6,509 nt of DNA from an uncultured Flammeovirgaceae bacterium (lineage in GTDB: Bacteria > Bacteroidota > Bacteroidia > Cytophagales > Cyclobacteriaceae). Location: positions 1 to 6,509 of the forward strand of contig CAKZPJ010000608.1 of NCBI GenBank assembly GCA_937138955.1, written 5' to 3'. The notes below the pieces were generated by a model. The model was not told where the DNA came from. It saw nothing but the letters and a program-made list of their open reading frames with translations, and did not search any database. Each line of letters starts with the position of its first letter. Positions within the stretch are counted from its first letter, which is position 1. Shown here piece by piece: positions 1 to 6,013 of this stretch. The position numbers were made by a program, and so were the translations under genes.

Positions 1-533
1 TCTGAAGCATGACTGCTGCTACGAACGGCCACCCGGTTTTCGGTTTGATACCTTACTTGTAATGGAAACGGTTTGCCCGCAGACTCCCGCTTAAAAGTTC
101 CGGCATTAACATCAGACGCATAGCCTTCTTGTGAGGCGTAGTACAGCTCCTCAGTTACTGGAGTATAAATTACGCCTACTACCGGACGATGATTATGAAT
201 TAATGCAATGTTCACGGTAAACTGCCCGTTGCGTTTGATAAATTCTTTAGTCCCATCCAGTGGATCTACCAACCAAAAAGGATTCCAGTCTTTTCGTTCT
301 TCGTAGGAAATATCTTTTCCTTCCTCGGAAATAATCGGAATATCAGGAAAATACTTCTTTAGGCCGGCTACTATTATTTCGTGAGAAGCTTTGTCGGCTA
401 ACGTTAGCGGTGAGTTATCGTCTTTGAAGTTAACCACCTGCGAGAAATCAGCGTCGTGGTAAATCTCCAGAATTTTTTCTCCGGCGGCTACGGCAATATC
501 TAGCAAGGGGGCAACTTGAACAGATACATTCAT
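1..533 (-). CDS. cysQ: CysQ-family 3'(2'),5'-bisphosphate nucleotidase (partial, C-terminus beyond window)
   Basis: Inositol-monophosphatase superfamily phosphatase of the CysQ branch. The family removes the 3' phosphate from PAP or PAPS, a by-product of sulfate assimilation and sulfotransfer, in a Mg-dependent, lithium-sensitive reaction; CysQ often sits at the inner membrane or in the cytosol. About 177 of an expected 260 or so residues are present. Visible motifs are SPLTLAD (41-47), SEEGKD (69-74) and the metal-binding core WLVDPLDGTKEF (87-98), with E70, D90, D93 and T95 as expected metal-site residues. The KEFIKRNGQFTVNIALI stretch after the core is typical of CysQ rather than SuhB. The start is the ATG at 531-533; no other ATG precedes it in frame nearby. 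It is divergent from the gene at 625 across a 91-bp spacer. The C-terminal motif with the last metal-binding Asp lies outside the window. Family assignment is strong; substrate is inferred from the family. Confidence 0.93.
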   Translation of the reverse strand, partial: MNVSVQVAPLLDIAVAAGEKILEIYHDADFSQVVNFKDDNSPLTLADKASHEIIVAGLKKYFPDIPIISEEGKDISYEERKDWNPFWLVDPLDGTKEFIKRNGQFTVNIALIHNHRPVVGVIYTPVTEELYYASQEGYASDVNAGTFKRESAGKPFPLQVRYQTENRVAVRSSSHAS

Positions 534-571
534 ACTTTTGTGGTTTGGTTCGTTTGGGAGTGTAAAACTAA

Positions 572-603
572 TTGATTTGATGCGATAAAAAAGCGTATAT
601 TGG
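572..603 (+). promoter_or_regulatory. Possible Bacteroidota-type promoter for the gene at 625
   Basis: A TTG at 572-574 is followed 21 bp later by TATATTGG at 596-603, one mismatch from the Bacteroidota -7 element TAnnTTTG. Transcription would start about 15 bp before the ATG at 625. This is pattern matching in an AT-rich spacer, so it is only suggestive. No comparably good element was seen for the divergent cysQ. Confidence 0.3.
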
Positions 604-624
604 CAACGTTCGTTACATGGATAA

Positions 625-1152
625 ATGCTTGATTTTATGGAAGATAATCGGGTTCGTATTCGTTTTGCCTGGAATAACGGCGAATTTGAGATAGAAGGCC
701 CTCAGGAGTATGTAGACACCTATTCGGAAACAATTAAAGCCTTTACCGAAATTCTGAAATCTTCGGCTAATGGGCAAGCCGAGAAGGAAACACCCGCCAA
801 AGGAAAGCAAATATCTATTTTCGAGCAACCATCTGCTCCAACCGTCAAAACTACTTCCGATGGACTAGAAGTTCCCGCTTCGTTTGGTGAGTTTTATCAT
901 AAAGCCCCCAAAAGTATTAATAAGACGGATATCGTACTATTAGCTAGTTACTTTGTGCAATCGCAGAATAATGAACAAACTTTTACCACCCGCGAGGTGA
1001 ACAAACTATTACGCGATCATGGTATTGACCTCACTAATACCGCCCATTTTAATAAGCTAAATCAAGATTACAAAAAGGTGTTTAAAATGCGTCAGGGTCA
1101 GTACAAAGTAAGTGAAGAAGGGGTGAAGCATCTTGTTGAAATACTGCGGTAA
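625..1152 (+). CDS. Hypothetical two-domain protein with C-terminal winged-helix-like region
   Basis: A 175-residue soluble protein with no signal peptide or membrane segment. I do not recognise a named family. It has two parts. Residues 9-45 read as two short beta strands and a helix (VRIRFAW, GEFEIEGPQEYVDTYSETI), an 'acidic strand plus EG-x-EYV' pattern I associate with uncharacterised archaeal and bacterial proteins. Residues 46-84 are a polar, Pro/Lys/Glu-rich linker. Residues 86-172 look like a winged-helix fold: FGEFYHKAP, a helix TDIVLLASYFVQSQ, then FTTREVNKLLRDHGI, a possible recognition helix NTAHFNKLNQDYKKVF, and a wing-like MRQGQYKVSEEGVKHL. This resembles the 'F-T..ei...l+' regions of small wHTH proteins and suggests nucleic-acid or protein binding, but that is inference. 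The ATG at 625 is used; the ATG at 637 (M5) is also possible. It converges with the HAD phosphatase gene, 77 bp away. Confidence 0.82.
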   Translation: MLDFMEDNRVRIRFAWNNGEFEIEGPQEYVDTYSETIKAFTEILKSSANGQAEKETPAKGKQISIFEQPSAPTVKTTSDGLEVPASFGEFYHKAPKSINKTDIVLLASYFVQSQNNEQTFTTREVNKLLRDHGIDLTNTAHFNKLNQDYKKVFKMRQGQYKVSEEGVKHLVEILR

Positions 1153-1229
1153 TTCTTTCGTATTATTGCGACCGTCGTGCGGTGCGAAGTGTTATGGTGT
1201 TATAGTTCTGAGTTCAGTAATCTACACCT

Positions 1230-1802
1230 TTACCCAACAATAATCTTCACCGCTTCAACCAAACTAGCAGCAACGTACTGACCAACCGTCTCTATTCCAT
1301 TTCCCGTCTCAGGTCTCCCGTTTTCGGTCTCCGATCCTCCGTCTTCGGTCTCTCTTATAACCCGAATTGTTTGCAAACCTAGCTTGGTAGCGGGAATCAA
1401 ATCACGCTCAGCATCACCAATCATCCAAGACTTACTGATATCGGCATTAAATCGGGCAATCGCTTTTTCTAGCATCAGACTATCCGGTTTTCGAGTTAAT
1501 GATTCGGTAACACTTGGGTGATGGGGTGCGTAGTAAATTTTTTCTATTAAATGCCCAGTCGTCATCTGCATGAAATCATGGCAGGTTTGCATGTGCTGGC
1601 GGGTGTAAATTCCTTTGGCAATACCCGACTGATTGGTAATAACTACCCGATGAAATCTCGCATCGCGTAGTGTCCGGAACGCTGCCGGAACACCTGCTAG
1701 AATTTTAAAATTCTCCAGTTCGTAGGCATAATTTACCCGGTCGCGATTAATTACTCCATCTCGATCCAGAAAAACGCAGGCTGATTTTTGTGTCGTCGGC
1801 AC
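1230..1802 (-). CDS. HAD-IIIA phosphatase, GmhB-like (D-glycero-D-manno-heptose-1,7-bisphosphate 7-phosphatase type)
   Basis: A 190-residue HAD-superfamily phosphatase closest in layout to GmhB and the HisB N-terminal domain. GmhB dephosphorylates heptose 1,7-bisphosphate in the cytosol on the way to ADP-heptose for LPS. HAD motif I is FLDRDGVINRD (11-21) with nucleophile D13 and acid/base D15. Motif II is VVITNQSGIA (53-62) with T56. Motif III is TRKPDS (103-108) with K105. Motif IV is MIGDAERD (127-134) with D130 and D134. So the catalytic set is complete. However, the GmhB zinc loop (C-x-H then C-x-C before RKP) reads APHHP at 92-96 and ESLTRKP at 100-106: the histidine remains, the three cysteines do not, and the loop is shorter. 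Heptose specificity is therefore less certain. The start is GTG at 1800-1802; no ATG is available in frame upstream, and starting later would lose motif I. Residues 151-171 are a repeat insertion, described separately. Confidence 0.88.
   Translation of the reverse strand: MPTTQKSACVFLDRDGVINRDRVNYAYELENFKILAGVPAAFRTLRDARFHRVVITNQSGIAKGIYTRQHMQTCHDFMQMTTGHLIEKIYYAPHHPSVTESLTRKPDSLMLEKAIARFNADISKSWMIGDAERDLIPATKLGLQTIRVIRETEDGGSETENGRPETGNGIETVGQYVAASLVEAVKIIVG
1290..1352 (-). repeat. Three degenerate 21-bp tandem units inside the HAD phosphatase gene
   Basis: On the minus strand the DNA reads as three successive 21-bp units built on GGAGACCGAAAACGGG-like sequence, keeping frame and encoding three heptapeptides: ETEDGGS (151-157), ETENGRP (158-164) and ETGNGIE (165-171). 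By hand, the first two units match at about 16 of 21 bases; the third is more diverged (about 13 of 21). The insert lies between the last core strand (TIRVIRE) and the C-terminal helix (YVAASLVEAVKII), where a surface loop would be expected, so it probably extends a loop without breaking the fold. Confidence 0.75.
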
Positions 1803-1878
1803 GTTATTTTTTGTTAAAAATCTGAGCTTACTACAAGATTGCTCCGCAAATATTGTTTTAATTGTATCAATAAGCTGC

Positions 1879-1886
1879 TAATTTCG
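1879..1886 (+). promoter_or_regulatory. Weak -7-like element upstream of the mannosyltransferase gene
   Basis: TAATTTCG differs from the Bacteroidota -7 consensus TAnnTTTG at one position and lies 28 bp before the TTG start. The nearest TTG upstream of it (1853-1855 or 1862-1864) is at spacing 23 or 14, neither ideal. A weak call. Confidence 0.2.
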
Positions 1887-1914
1887 CAATCTTCTGCCAA
1901 CAAGCCCCTAAGTC

Positions 1915-2670
1915 TTGAGTGAAAATCTGGTTATTATTCCTACGTACAACGAGAAAGAAAACATTCAGCTTCTGCTCAGTAGCATTTTATCGCTAGCGGT
2001 AAACTTCGATGTGCTGGTAGTAGATGATGGTTCGCCCGATGGTACCGCTAACCTTGTGCGTGATATGCAGGCAGGCTACGAAGGACGAGTGCATTTGATT
2101 GAGCGGAAAGGCAAACTAGGGCTGGGAACTGCCTACATTCGAGGATTTCAGTTTGCTTTGGAGCAGGGTTACGAGTACATTTTTGAAATGGATGCTGACT
2201 TTTCCCATAATCCGGAAGACCTGGTGCAACTATACCGGGCCTGCGCTGATGAAGGGTATGATCTGTCTATCGGTTCGCGCTACGTAACGGGAGTAAATGT
2301 TGTCAATTGGCCGATTCGTCGGGTGTTGGTATCGTATTTTGCCAGCCAGTACGTAAAATTTATTACTGGAATGCCGATTAATGATGCTACAGCTGGGTTC
2401 AAATGCTATCATAGAAGCGTACTGGAAACCATTCGGCTTAACCGACTAAAATTTGTTGGCTACGCTTTTCAAATCTCTATGAAATTTCACGCCTGGATGT
2501 ATGGGTTCAAGATTACAGAGGTTCCTATCATTTTCACTGACCGCACCAGAGGCGAATCGAAAATGTCATCCAAGATTTTCTGGGAAGCCTTTGGGGGAGT
2601 GATCCATATGAAAATTCGTAGCCTCTTTCGCAAATATCACCGTCCTACACTAGCTAGTCAAAGCGAATAG
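1915..2670 (+). CDS. Polyprenol monophosphomannose synthase (DPM1-like GT2 glycosyltransferase)
   Basis: A GT-A-fold family 2 glycosyltransferase of the dolichyl/polyprenol-phosphate mannosyltransferase type. It would transfer a hexose (mannose in characterised members) from a GDP-sugar to polyprenyl phosphate on the cytoplasmic face of the membrane, giving a lipid-linked donor for envelope or protein glycosylation. Motifs: IIPTYNEKENI (7-17) at the nucleotide site, VVDDGSPDGT (35-44), KLGLGTAYIRGF (67-78), the metal-binding DADFSHNP (93-100), GSRYVTG (120-126), DATAGFKCY (157-165) and FTDRTRGESKM (207-217). At 251 residues it matches the short DPM1 class, with no C-terminal GtrA-like membrane domain. 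The start is TTG at 1915: an in-frame TAA ends at 1911, so nothing longer is possible, and the conserved first strand begins at residue 5. It overlaps the convergent permease gene by 17 bp. Family is certain; mannose versus glucose or another sugar is not shown by sequence alone. Confidence 0.93.
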   Translation: MSENLVIIPTYNEKENIQLLLSSILSLAVNFDVLVVDDGSPDGTANLVRDMQAGYEGRVHLIERKGKLGLGTAYIRGFQFALEQGYEYIFEMDADFSHNPEDLVQLYRACADEGYDLSIGSRYVTGVNVVNWPIRRVLVSYFASQYVKFITGMPINDATAGFKCYHRSVLETIRLNRLKFVGYAFQISMKFHAWMYGFKITEVPIIFTDRTRGESKMSSKIFWEAFGGVIHMKIRSLFRKYHRPTLASQSE

Positions 2671-3889
2671 CCCGGATGGGTTGAATCCGCAGAATCACGG
2701 CAGTTGGAATACTGAGCACTAACCCAATAGTACCGAAAGTAAGCGCATTAACAAACAGAATGGCTGTGAAATCCCACTGAATGGGTACAAATTCCATGTA
2801 GTAGTTTTCCGGGTCAAGCGGCACAATTTTAAAGTAGTACTGCAATACGCCAAAACCAATTCCGATAACATTGCCTAGAACCATGCCTCGCATAATTAAT
2901 CGCATACCGTTGTAGGTGAATATCCGTCGAATCTGCCGATTCTTGGCTCCAATGGCTTTGAGTAGCCCGATCATCTGAGTGCGCTCCATAATCAAAATCA
3001 ACAAAATGCTGACAATATTGAAGCAGGCCACAAAGAGAATCAGCACCAGAAAAATGATGACATTGTTGTTAATCAGCTCCAGCCACTCAAACATTTGCAC
3101 GTACTTATCGCTGATTTTTTCTACGTATAGACTATAGTCCAATTCATCTTGTAGCATCGTCTCGGCCTCAGCTAGATCATCAGTATCAGTAAGGTAAACC
3201 TCAAATCCGCCAACCAGCGTATCTGGCCAATTATTGAGCCGCTGAATTAGACCAATATCCCCAATAATCACCTGATCGTCAAACTCTTCCAATCCAGTAT
3301 AGTAGATGCCTTTTATCGTAAGTTTTCGCTGGCGAGGGGTAGGTGGATCAACAAAATACATTCGAACAGCATCACCCGTATCAACCTCTAAAATGTTAGC
3401 GATTTTTCGGCTAATGAGTATATCGGTTGAATAACTATTAGTAGCTGTAGAATCCTTATTGAATTGAATAAACTCACCTTTTTCTAGGTTGCGTTTAAAG
3501 CGGACACTATCAAAGTTAGGGCTTACCCCCTTCATAAACACTCCAAACCACTCGGTATCCGATTTTAGAATGCCTGCTTTATGGCTAAATACCTGCACAT
3601 GGTCGATGTAATCGTATTGTTCTGGGTTTTGATAGAGCGGATTGTTCAACGATACCGGTTCTTCCTGCATGGCATTGTTCAGCGTATACTTGGTCACTTG
3701 AATATGACCGCTAAACGTGTATATCTTATCCTTTACCTCCTTCCGAAAGCCACTTAAAATAAGAAACGAGACAATCATAAGTGCCAAACCGAGGGCGATA
3801 CTCGCTACCGCAATCTGATTGATTGTAGCCGAAAACGAGCGATTTTCGGTCTTACTGATGCGTTTAGCAATGAAATAGGGAAGATTCAA
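2654..3889 (-). CDS. LolC/LolE-family ABC transporter permease (FtsX-like)
   Basis: A 411-residue inner-membrane permease with the MacB/LolC/LolE four-helix plan: TM1 about 25-47, a large periplasmic domain about 50-270 (MacB_PCD type), then TM2 about 276-300, TM3 about 331-352 and TM4 about 374-400. After TM2 comes the cytoplasmic coupling segment MERTQMIGLLKAIGA (301-315), the hallmark of FtsX-domain permeases that contact the ATPase. The C-terminus IQPIRAIRFD is typical of the Bacteroidota branch. In the LolCDE system such permeases extract lipoproteins from the inner membrane for transfer to LolA; this one could serve that role as a homodimer, but no LolD-type ATPase gene is in the window. 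The start is TTG at 3887-3889; an in-frame stop at 3902-3904 (minus strand TAA) leaves no ATG upstream, and NLPYFIAKRI is the usual N-terminus of the family. Its 3' end overlaps the mannosyltransferase gene. Confidence 0.9.
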   Translation of the reverse strand: MNLPYFIAKRISKTENRSFSATINQIAVASIALGLALMIVSFLILSGFRKEVKDKIYTFSGHIQVTKYTLNNAMQEEPVSLNNPLYQNPEQYDYIDHVQVFSHKAGILKSDTEWFGVFMKGVSPNFDSVRFKRNLEKGEFIQFNKDSTATNSYSTDILISRKIANILEVDTGDAVRMYFVDPPTPRQRKLTIKGIYYTGLEEFDDQVIIGDIGLIQRLNNWPDTLVGGFEVYLTDTDDLAEAETMLQDELDYSLYVEKISDKYVQMFEWLELINNNVIIFLVLILFVACFNIVSILLILIMERTQMIGLLKAIGAKNRQIRRIFTYNGMRLIMRGMVLGNVIGIGFGVLQYYFKIVPLDPENYYMEFVPIQWDFTAILFVNALTFGTIGLVLSIPTAVILRIQPIRAIRFD

Positions 3890-3982
3890 GGAAAAAGTAC
3901 GTTACTTTGCAAACTCACTGAAAATAAGGTTAGTGCTGCCTTCAAATTGGTATCGTTCAAAGAAGGTTGCTTTTTTCTGATG

Positions 3983-4014
3983 CAAAAATACACGAAGTTT
4001 TAATTGATGAACAA
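3983..4014 (-). promoter_or_regulatory. Possible Bacteroidota-type promoter for the LolC/E-like permease
   Basis: On the minus strand TATTTTTG (3990-3983) is an exact TAnnTTTG match, with a TTG (4014-4012) 21 bp upstream at the -33 position. This would give a leader of about 90 bases before the TTG start at 3889. The best promoter-like match noticed in the window, but unproven. Its -33 end touches the left arm of the palindrome at 4013. Confidence 0.4.
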
Positions 4015-4063
4015 TGAATAGTGATTAATAACATCAGTTACTACTCATTAATCATCATCCATT
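4013..4063. repeat. Imperfect inverted repeat between the permease and namZ
   Basis: Two 17-base arms, 4013-4029 and 4047-4063, are inverted copies with 14 Watson-Crick pairs, one possible G-U pair and two mismatches, around a 17-base loop. The inner eight pairs (TGATTAAT with ATTAATCA) are perfect. It ends 18 bases before the namZ ATG. As the flanking genes diverge, it cannot be a terminator for either. It may be a hairpin in the namZ leader, an operator, or a copy of a dispersed AT-rich repeat. No poly-T tract follows it. Confidence 0.55.
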
Positions 4064-4081
4064 TTATCATATTCCGACTCT

Positions 4082-5371
4082 ATGAAACAATCTATTTGGA
4101 ACCACTTATCAGTTAACCTACTTTACACCCTACTTATTGTATTTTATTTCAGCTTCACGGTTAGCTGTCAATCCTCAGAAAGCACAACGATTAGTGATAG
4201 TACCACAGTTACCGAAGTTGAGCCCCCTATTTTACCCGCTGCTTACCAGACGGAATCGTATTTACCGCTTCTGCAAGAAAGTCGAGTGGGTATGGTTGTC
4301 AATCATACTTCGCTGATTGATACTACACATTTAGTAGATTCGCTGCTTTCTCTAGGTGTAAATATCACCCAGATTTTTGCTCCCGAACACGGCTTTAGAG
4401 GAGAAGCAGCTAACGGCGAACACGTACAAGATGCTACTGATGTGCGGACTGGTCTACCCATTGTTTCACTCTACGGAAAAAACCGTAAGCCTACAGTAGA
4501 ACAGCTTCAAGGCATCGATGTTGTGGTTTTTGATATTCAGGATGTGGGGGCACGATTCTATACCTACATTAGTACCATGCACTACGTGATGGAAACCTGT
4601 GCCGAGTTAGGTAAACGTATGGTAATTCTGGACCGGCCCAATCCGAATGGCTACTACATTGGCGGCCCGGTGCGTGAACCCGCGCAAAAATCTTTTCTCG
4701 GAATGCACCCTATCCCGATTGTTCACGGTCTCACGGTGGGCGAGCTGGCACAAATGATCAACGGTGAAGGCTGGCTTAGCGACAGTCTACAGTGCGATAC
4801 AGAAGTTATTCCAGTGAAAAATTATACCCATGCTAACCGCTACCCATTGCCAGTGCGCCCTTCACCTAATTTGCCTAACGATCAGTCCATCAACCTCTAT
4901 CCATCGCTCTGTCTGTTTGAAGCCACTAGTTTTAGCCTGGGGCGGGGAACTGAGTTTCCCTTTCAGGTGCTAGGAAATCCTAACCAGGCCATTCAGCAGG
5001 GTGTTCTAGCTAAAAATCCTACGTTTGACTCTGTCCAATTTACTCCTCAAGATATTCCCGGAGTGGCATTCAATACTAAGCACGAAGATGAGCTTTGCTA
5101 CGGGGTTGATCTGCGAGAAATCCCTCATTTAGAAAAATTTACCCTACAATTATTGATAGATTTCTACCAGCAGGCAAAAGCCCACGGTATGACAGATAAA
5201 GAATTTTTTGATCGCCCCGATGCTTTTGCCACATTAGCCGGAAATAAAACACTTCAGAAACAAATAGAAGGAGGTCAAAGCCTAGAAGAAATCAAACAAA
5301 GCTGGGAGCCCGAACTCTCGGAGTATAAAGCAATGCGGAAGAAGTATCTTCTGTATGAAGATTTTGAGTAG
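4082..5371 (+). CDS. namZ: NamZ-type exo-beta-N-acetylmuramidase (DUF1343, GH171), probable lipoprotein
   Basis: A 429-residue member of the DUF1343/YbbC family, now known as NamZ (GH171). Characterised members release N-acetylmuramic acid from the non-reducing end of peptidoglycan fragments, a step in wall turnover and MurNAc recycling. The N-terminus is a signal sequence with hydrophobic stretch 13-27 and a cysteine at 29 (FTVSC): the -3 residue is Thr, so the lipobox is imperfect but plausible. A Ser/Thr/Glu-rich tether follows (31-49). Family motifs: GMVVNHTS (70-77), FAPEHGFRGEA (99-109) with the candidate catalytic glutamate E102, SLYGKNRKPT (129-138), VVFDIQDVGARFYTY (148-162), ILDRPNPNG (182-190), GGPV (194-197), PIVHGLTVGEL (212-222), RPSPNLPN (259-266) and LFEATSFSLGRGTEFPFQ (278-295). 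Length fits the family. It most likely acts in the periplasm or anchored to the outer membrane. It starts at the ATG at 4082, with a 192-bp divergent spacer upstream. Confidence 0.93.
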   Translation: MKQSIWNHLSVNLLYTLLIVFYFSFTVSCQSSESTTISDSTTVTEVEPPILPAAYQTESYLPLLQESRVGMVVNHTSLIDTTHLVDSLLSLGVNITQIFAPEHGFRGEAANGEHVQDATDVRTGLPIVSLYGKNRKPTVEQLQGIDVVVFDIQDVGARFYTYISTMHYVMETCAELGKRMVILDRPNPNGYYIGGPVREPAQKSFLGMHPIPIVHGLTVGELAQMINGEGWLSDSLQCDTEVIPVKNYTHANRYPLPVRPSPNLPNDQSINLYPSLCLFEATSFSLGRGTEFPFQVLGNPNQAIQQGVLAKNPTFDSVQFTPQDIPGVAFNTKHEDELCYGVDLREIPHLEKFTLQLLIDFYQQAKAHGMTDKEFFDRPDAFATLAGNKTLQKQIEGGQSLEEIKQSWEPELSEYKAMRKKYLLYEDFE

Positions 5372-5423
5372 AATTTGGTGTGAAGGTCAGTGGTTACACT
5401 TATTTACATCCTTTACAGTCAGA

Positions 5424-5630
5424 ATGAGATCAAGTAAGAGACACGTTTTACGAAAAGGTTAGTCTTCCTTAAGAGGAGATGTAGAAAGAGTACGAAAAGA
5501 AATTGGTCTTAAAAGTGACTCATTTCGAGAACTTAATATCAGTGAGCGGAACACTGTACAAAGAAATATAGAAGATAAATTTCTCTATCAAAGATCCTCC
5601 AATGTTAGGAGAATTTGGTTATGGGATGAT
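5424..5630 (+). pseudogene. Start-less 5' part of the DUF6756-like gene
   Basis: The reading frame of the next gene stays open upstream to 5463 and translates to protein-like sequence (RKEIGLKSDSFRELNISERN, then a WLWDDLK segment) that fits the expected N-terminal third of the family, yet it contains no ATG, GTG or TTG. The frame is closed by TAG at 5460-5462. An ATG at 5424 lies in the same frame but gives only 12 residues before that stop. Inserting one T between 5461 and 5462 would create ATG TCT TCC in frame, giving a natural-looking MSSLRGDVERVRKEIGL start. So a one-base loss in the start codon is a simple explanation; a sequencing error is another. No other gene is seen between 5372 and 5630. 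Confidence 0.55.
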
Positions 5631-5951
5631 TTGAAAATGGAAGCTTTTGGAGTAGCTTGTGATAAAGATCCTTATACAAAGCTTGACCTGCTAGTTAGCG
5701 AAAATGAAAAGGTCTATTTCTTAGTGAACGAAACGATAAATGAACTGACAAAGTACTGGTGTTATGAAGGAAAAGTTGAATCAATTCTCTCAGTTATTGG
5801 CGAATCCTACGGACTAGACGAATACTACTTGATCTCAAAAAAGTATGAATGGTTTTTATGTACTAATCATCATGACGTTCTGATTGGGGCTAGAACCATA
5901 ATTCCCTTAATGAAGGAATATGAGAAGGAGTTAAAAGAAGCCAAGCCCTGA
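5631..5951 (+). CDS. DUF6756-like protein, likely truncated or broken at the 5' end
   Basis: The part with a possible start codon (TTG at 5631 or ATG at 5637) encodes 106 residues of a small soluble protein. Segments such as KVYFLVNETINELTKYW, CYEGKVESILSVIG, YYLISKKYEWFLCTNHHDVLIG match my memory of DUF6756, a family of roughly 150-170 residues with a WWWE-LK segment followed by a KVWF-V-E strand, a W-YEG turn and a YY-VSKKYEWLLCENHHD core; a Pfam search should confirm. Its function is unknown; small proteins of this style often behave as immunity or accessory genes, which is inference. Starting at 5631 would drop about 56 conserved-looking residues, so the true start was probably near 5463. 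Composition is AT-richer with many AGA and AAA codons compared with namZ and fmt, consistent with a later arrival between them. Confidence 0.6.
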   Translation: MKMEAFGVACDKDPYTKLDLLVSENEKVYFLVNETINELTKYWCYEGKVESILSVIGESYGLDEYYLISKKYEWFLCTNHHDVLIGARTIIPLMKEYEKELKEAKP

Positions 5952-6013
5952 ACCTCTCATATATCCATAGCATCAAACATTAAACAATCCAAAGCAGAAC
6001 CGATTAAATAAGT

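Noticed and set aside
613..828. Minus-strand 71-residue open frame
   Set aside because: It lies opposite the well-supported gene at 625-1152 and its translation shows no recognisable domain; treated as a shadow.
1153..1229. Possible terminator or repeat between two convergent genes (ACCG/CGGT hairpin; GTGTTAT occurring twice)
   Set aside because: The stem is only four pairs with no T tract, and the duplicated heptamer is too short to separate from chance.
2230..2412. Minus-strand 60-residue open frame
   Set aside because: It is fully inside the conserved glycosyltransferase gene on the other strand and has no family-like features.
3902..3909. TTACTTTG as a plus-strand -7 element for namZ
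   Set aside because: The second position breaks the TAnnTTTG pattern, no TTG was found at -33, and the leader would be over 160 bases long.
2654..5371. A linked envelope operon of the permease and namZ
   Set aside because: The two genes diverge and are 192 bp apart, so they cannot share a transcript; any functional link is speculation.
5372..6013. A defence island or mobile element around the DUF6756-like gene
   Set aside because: No transposase, integrase, toxin, terminal repeats or target duplications are visible; only a single small gene is present.
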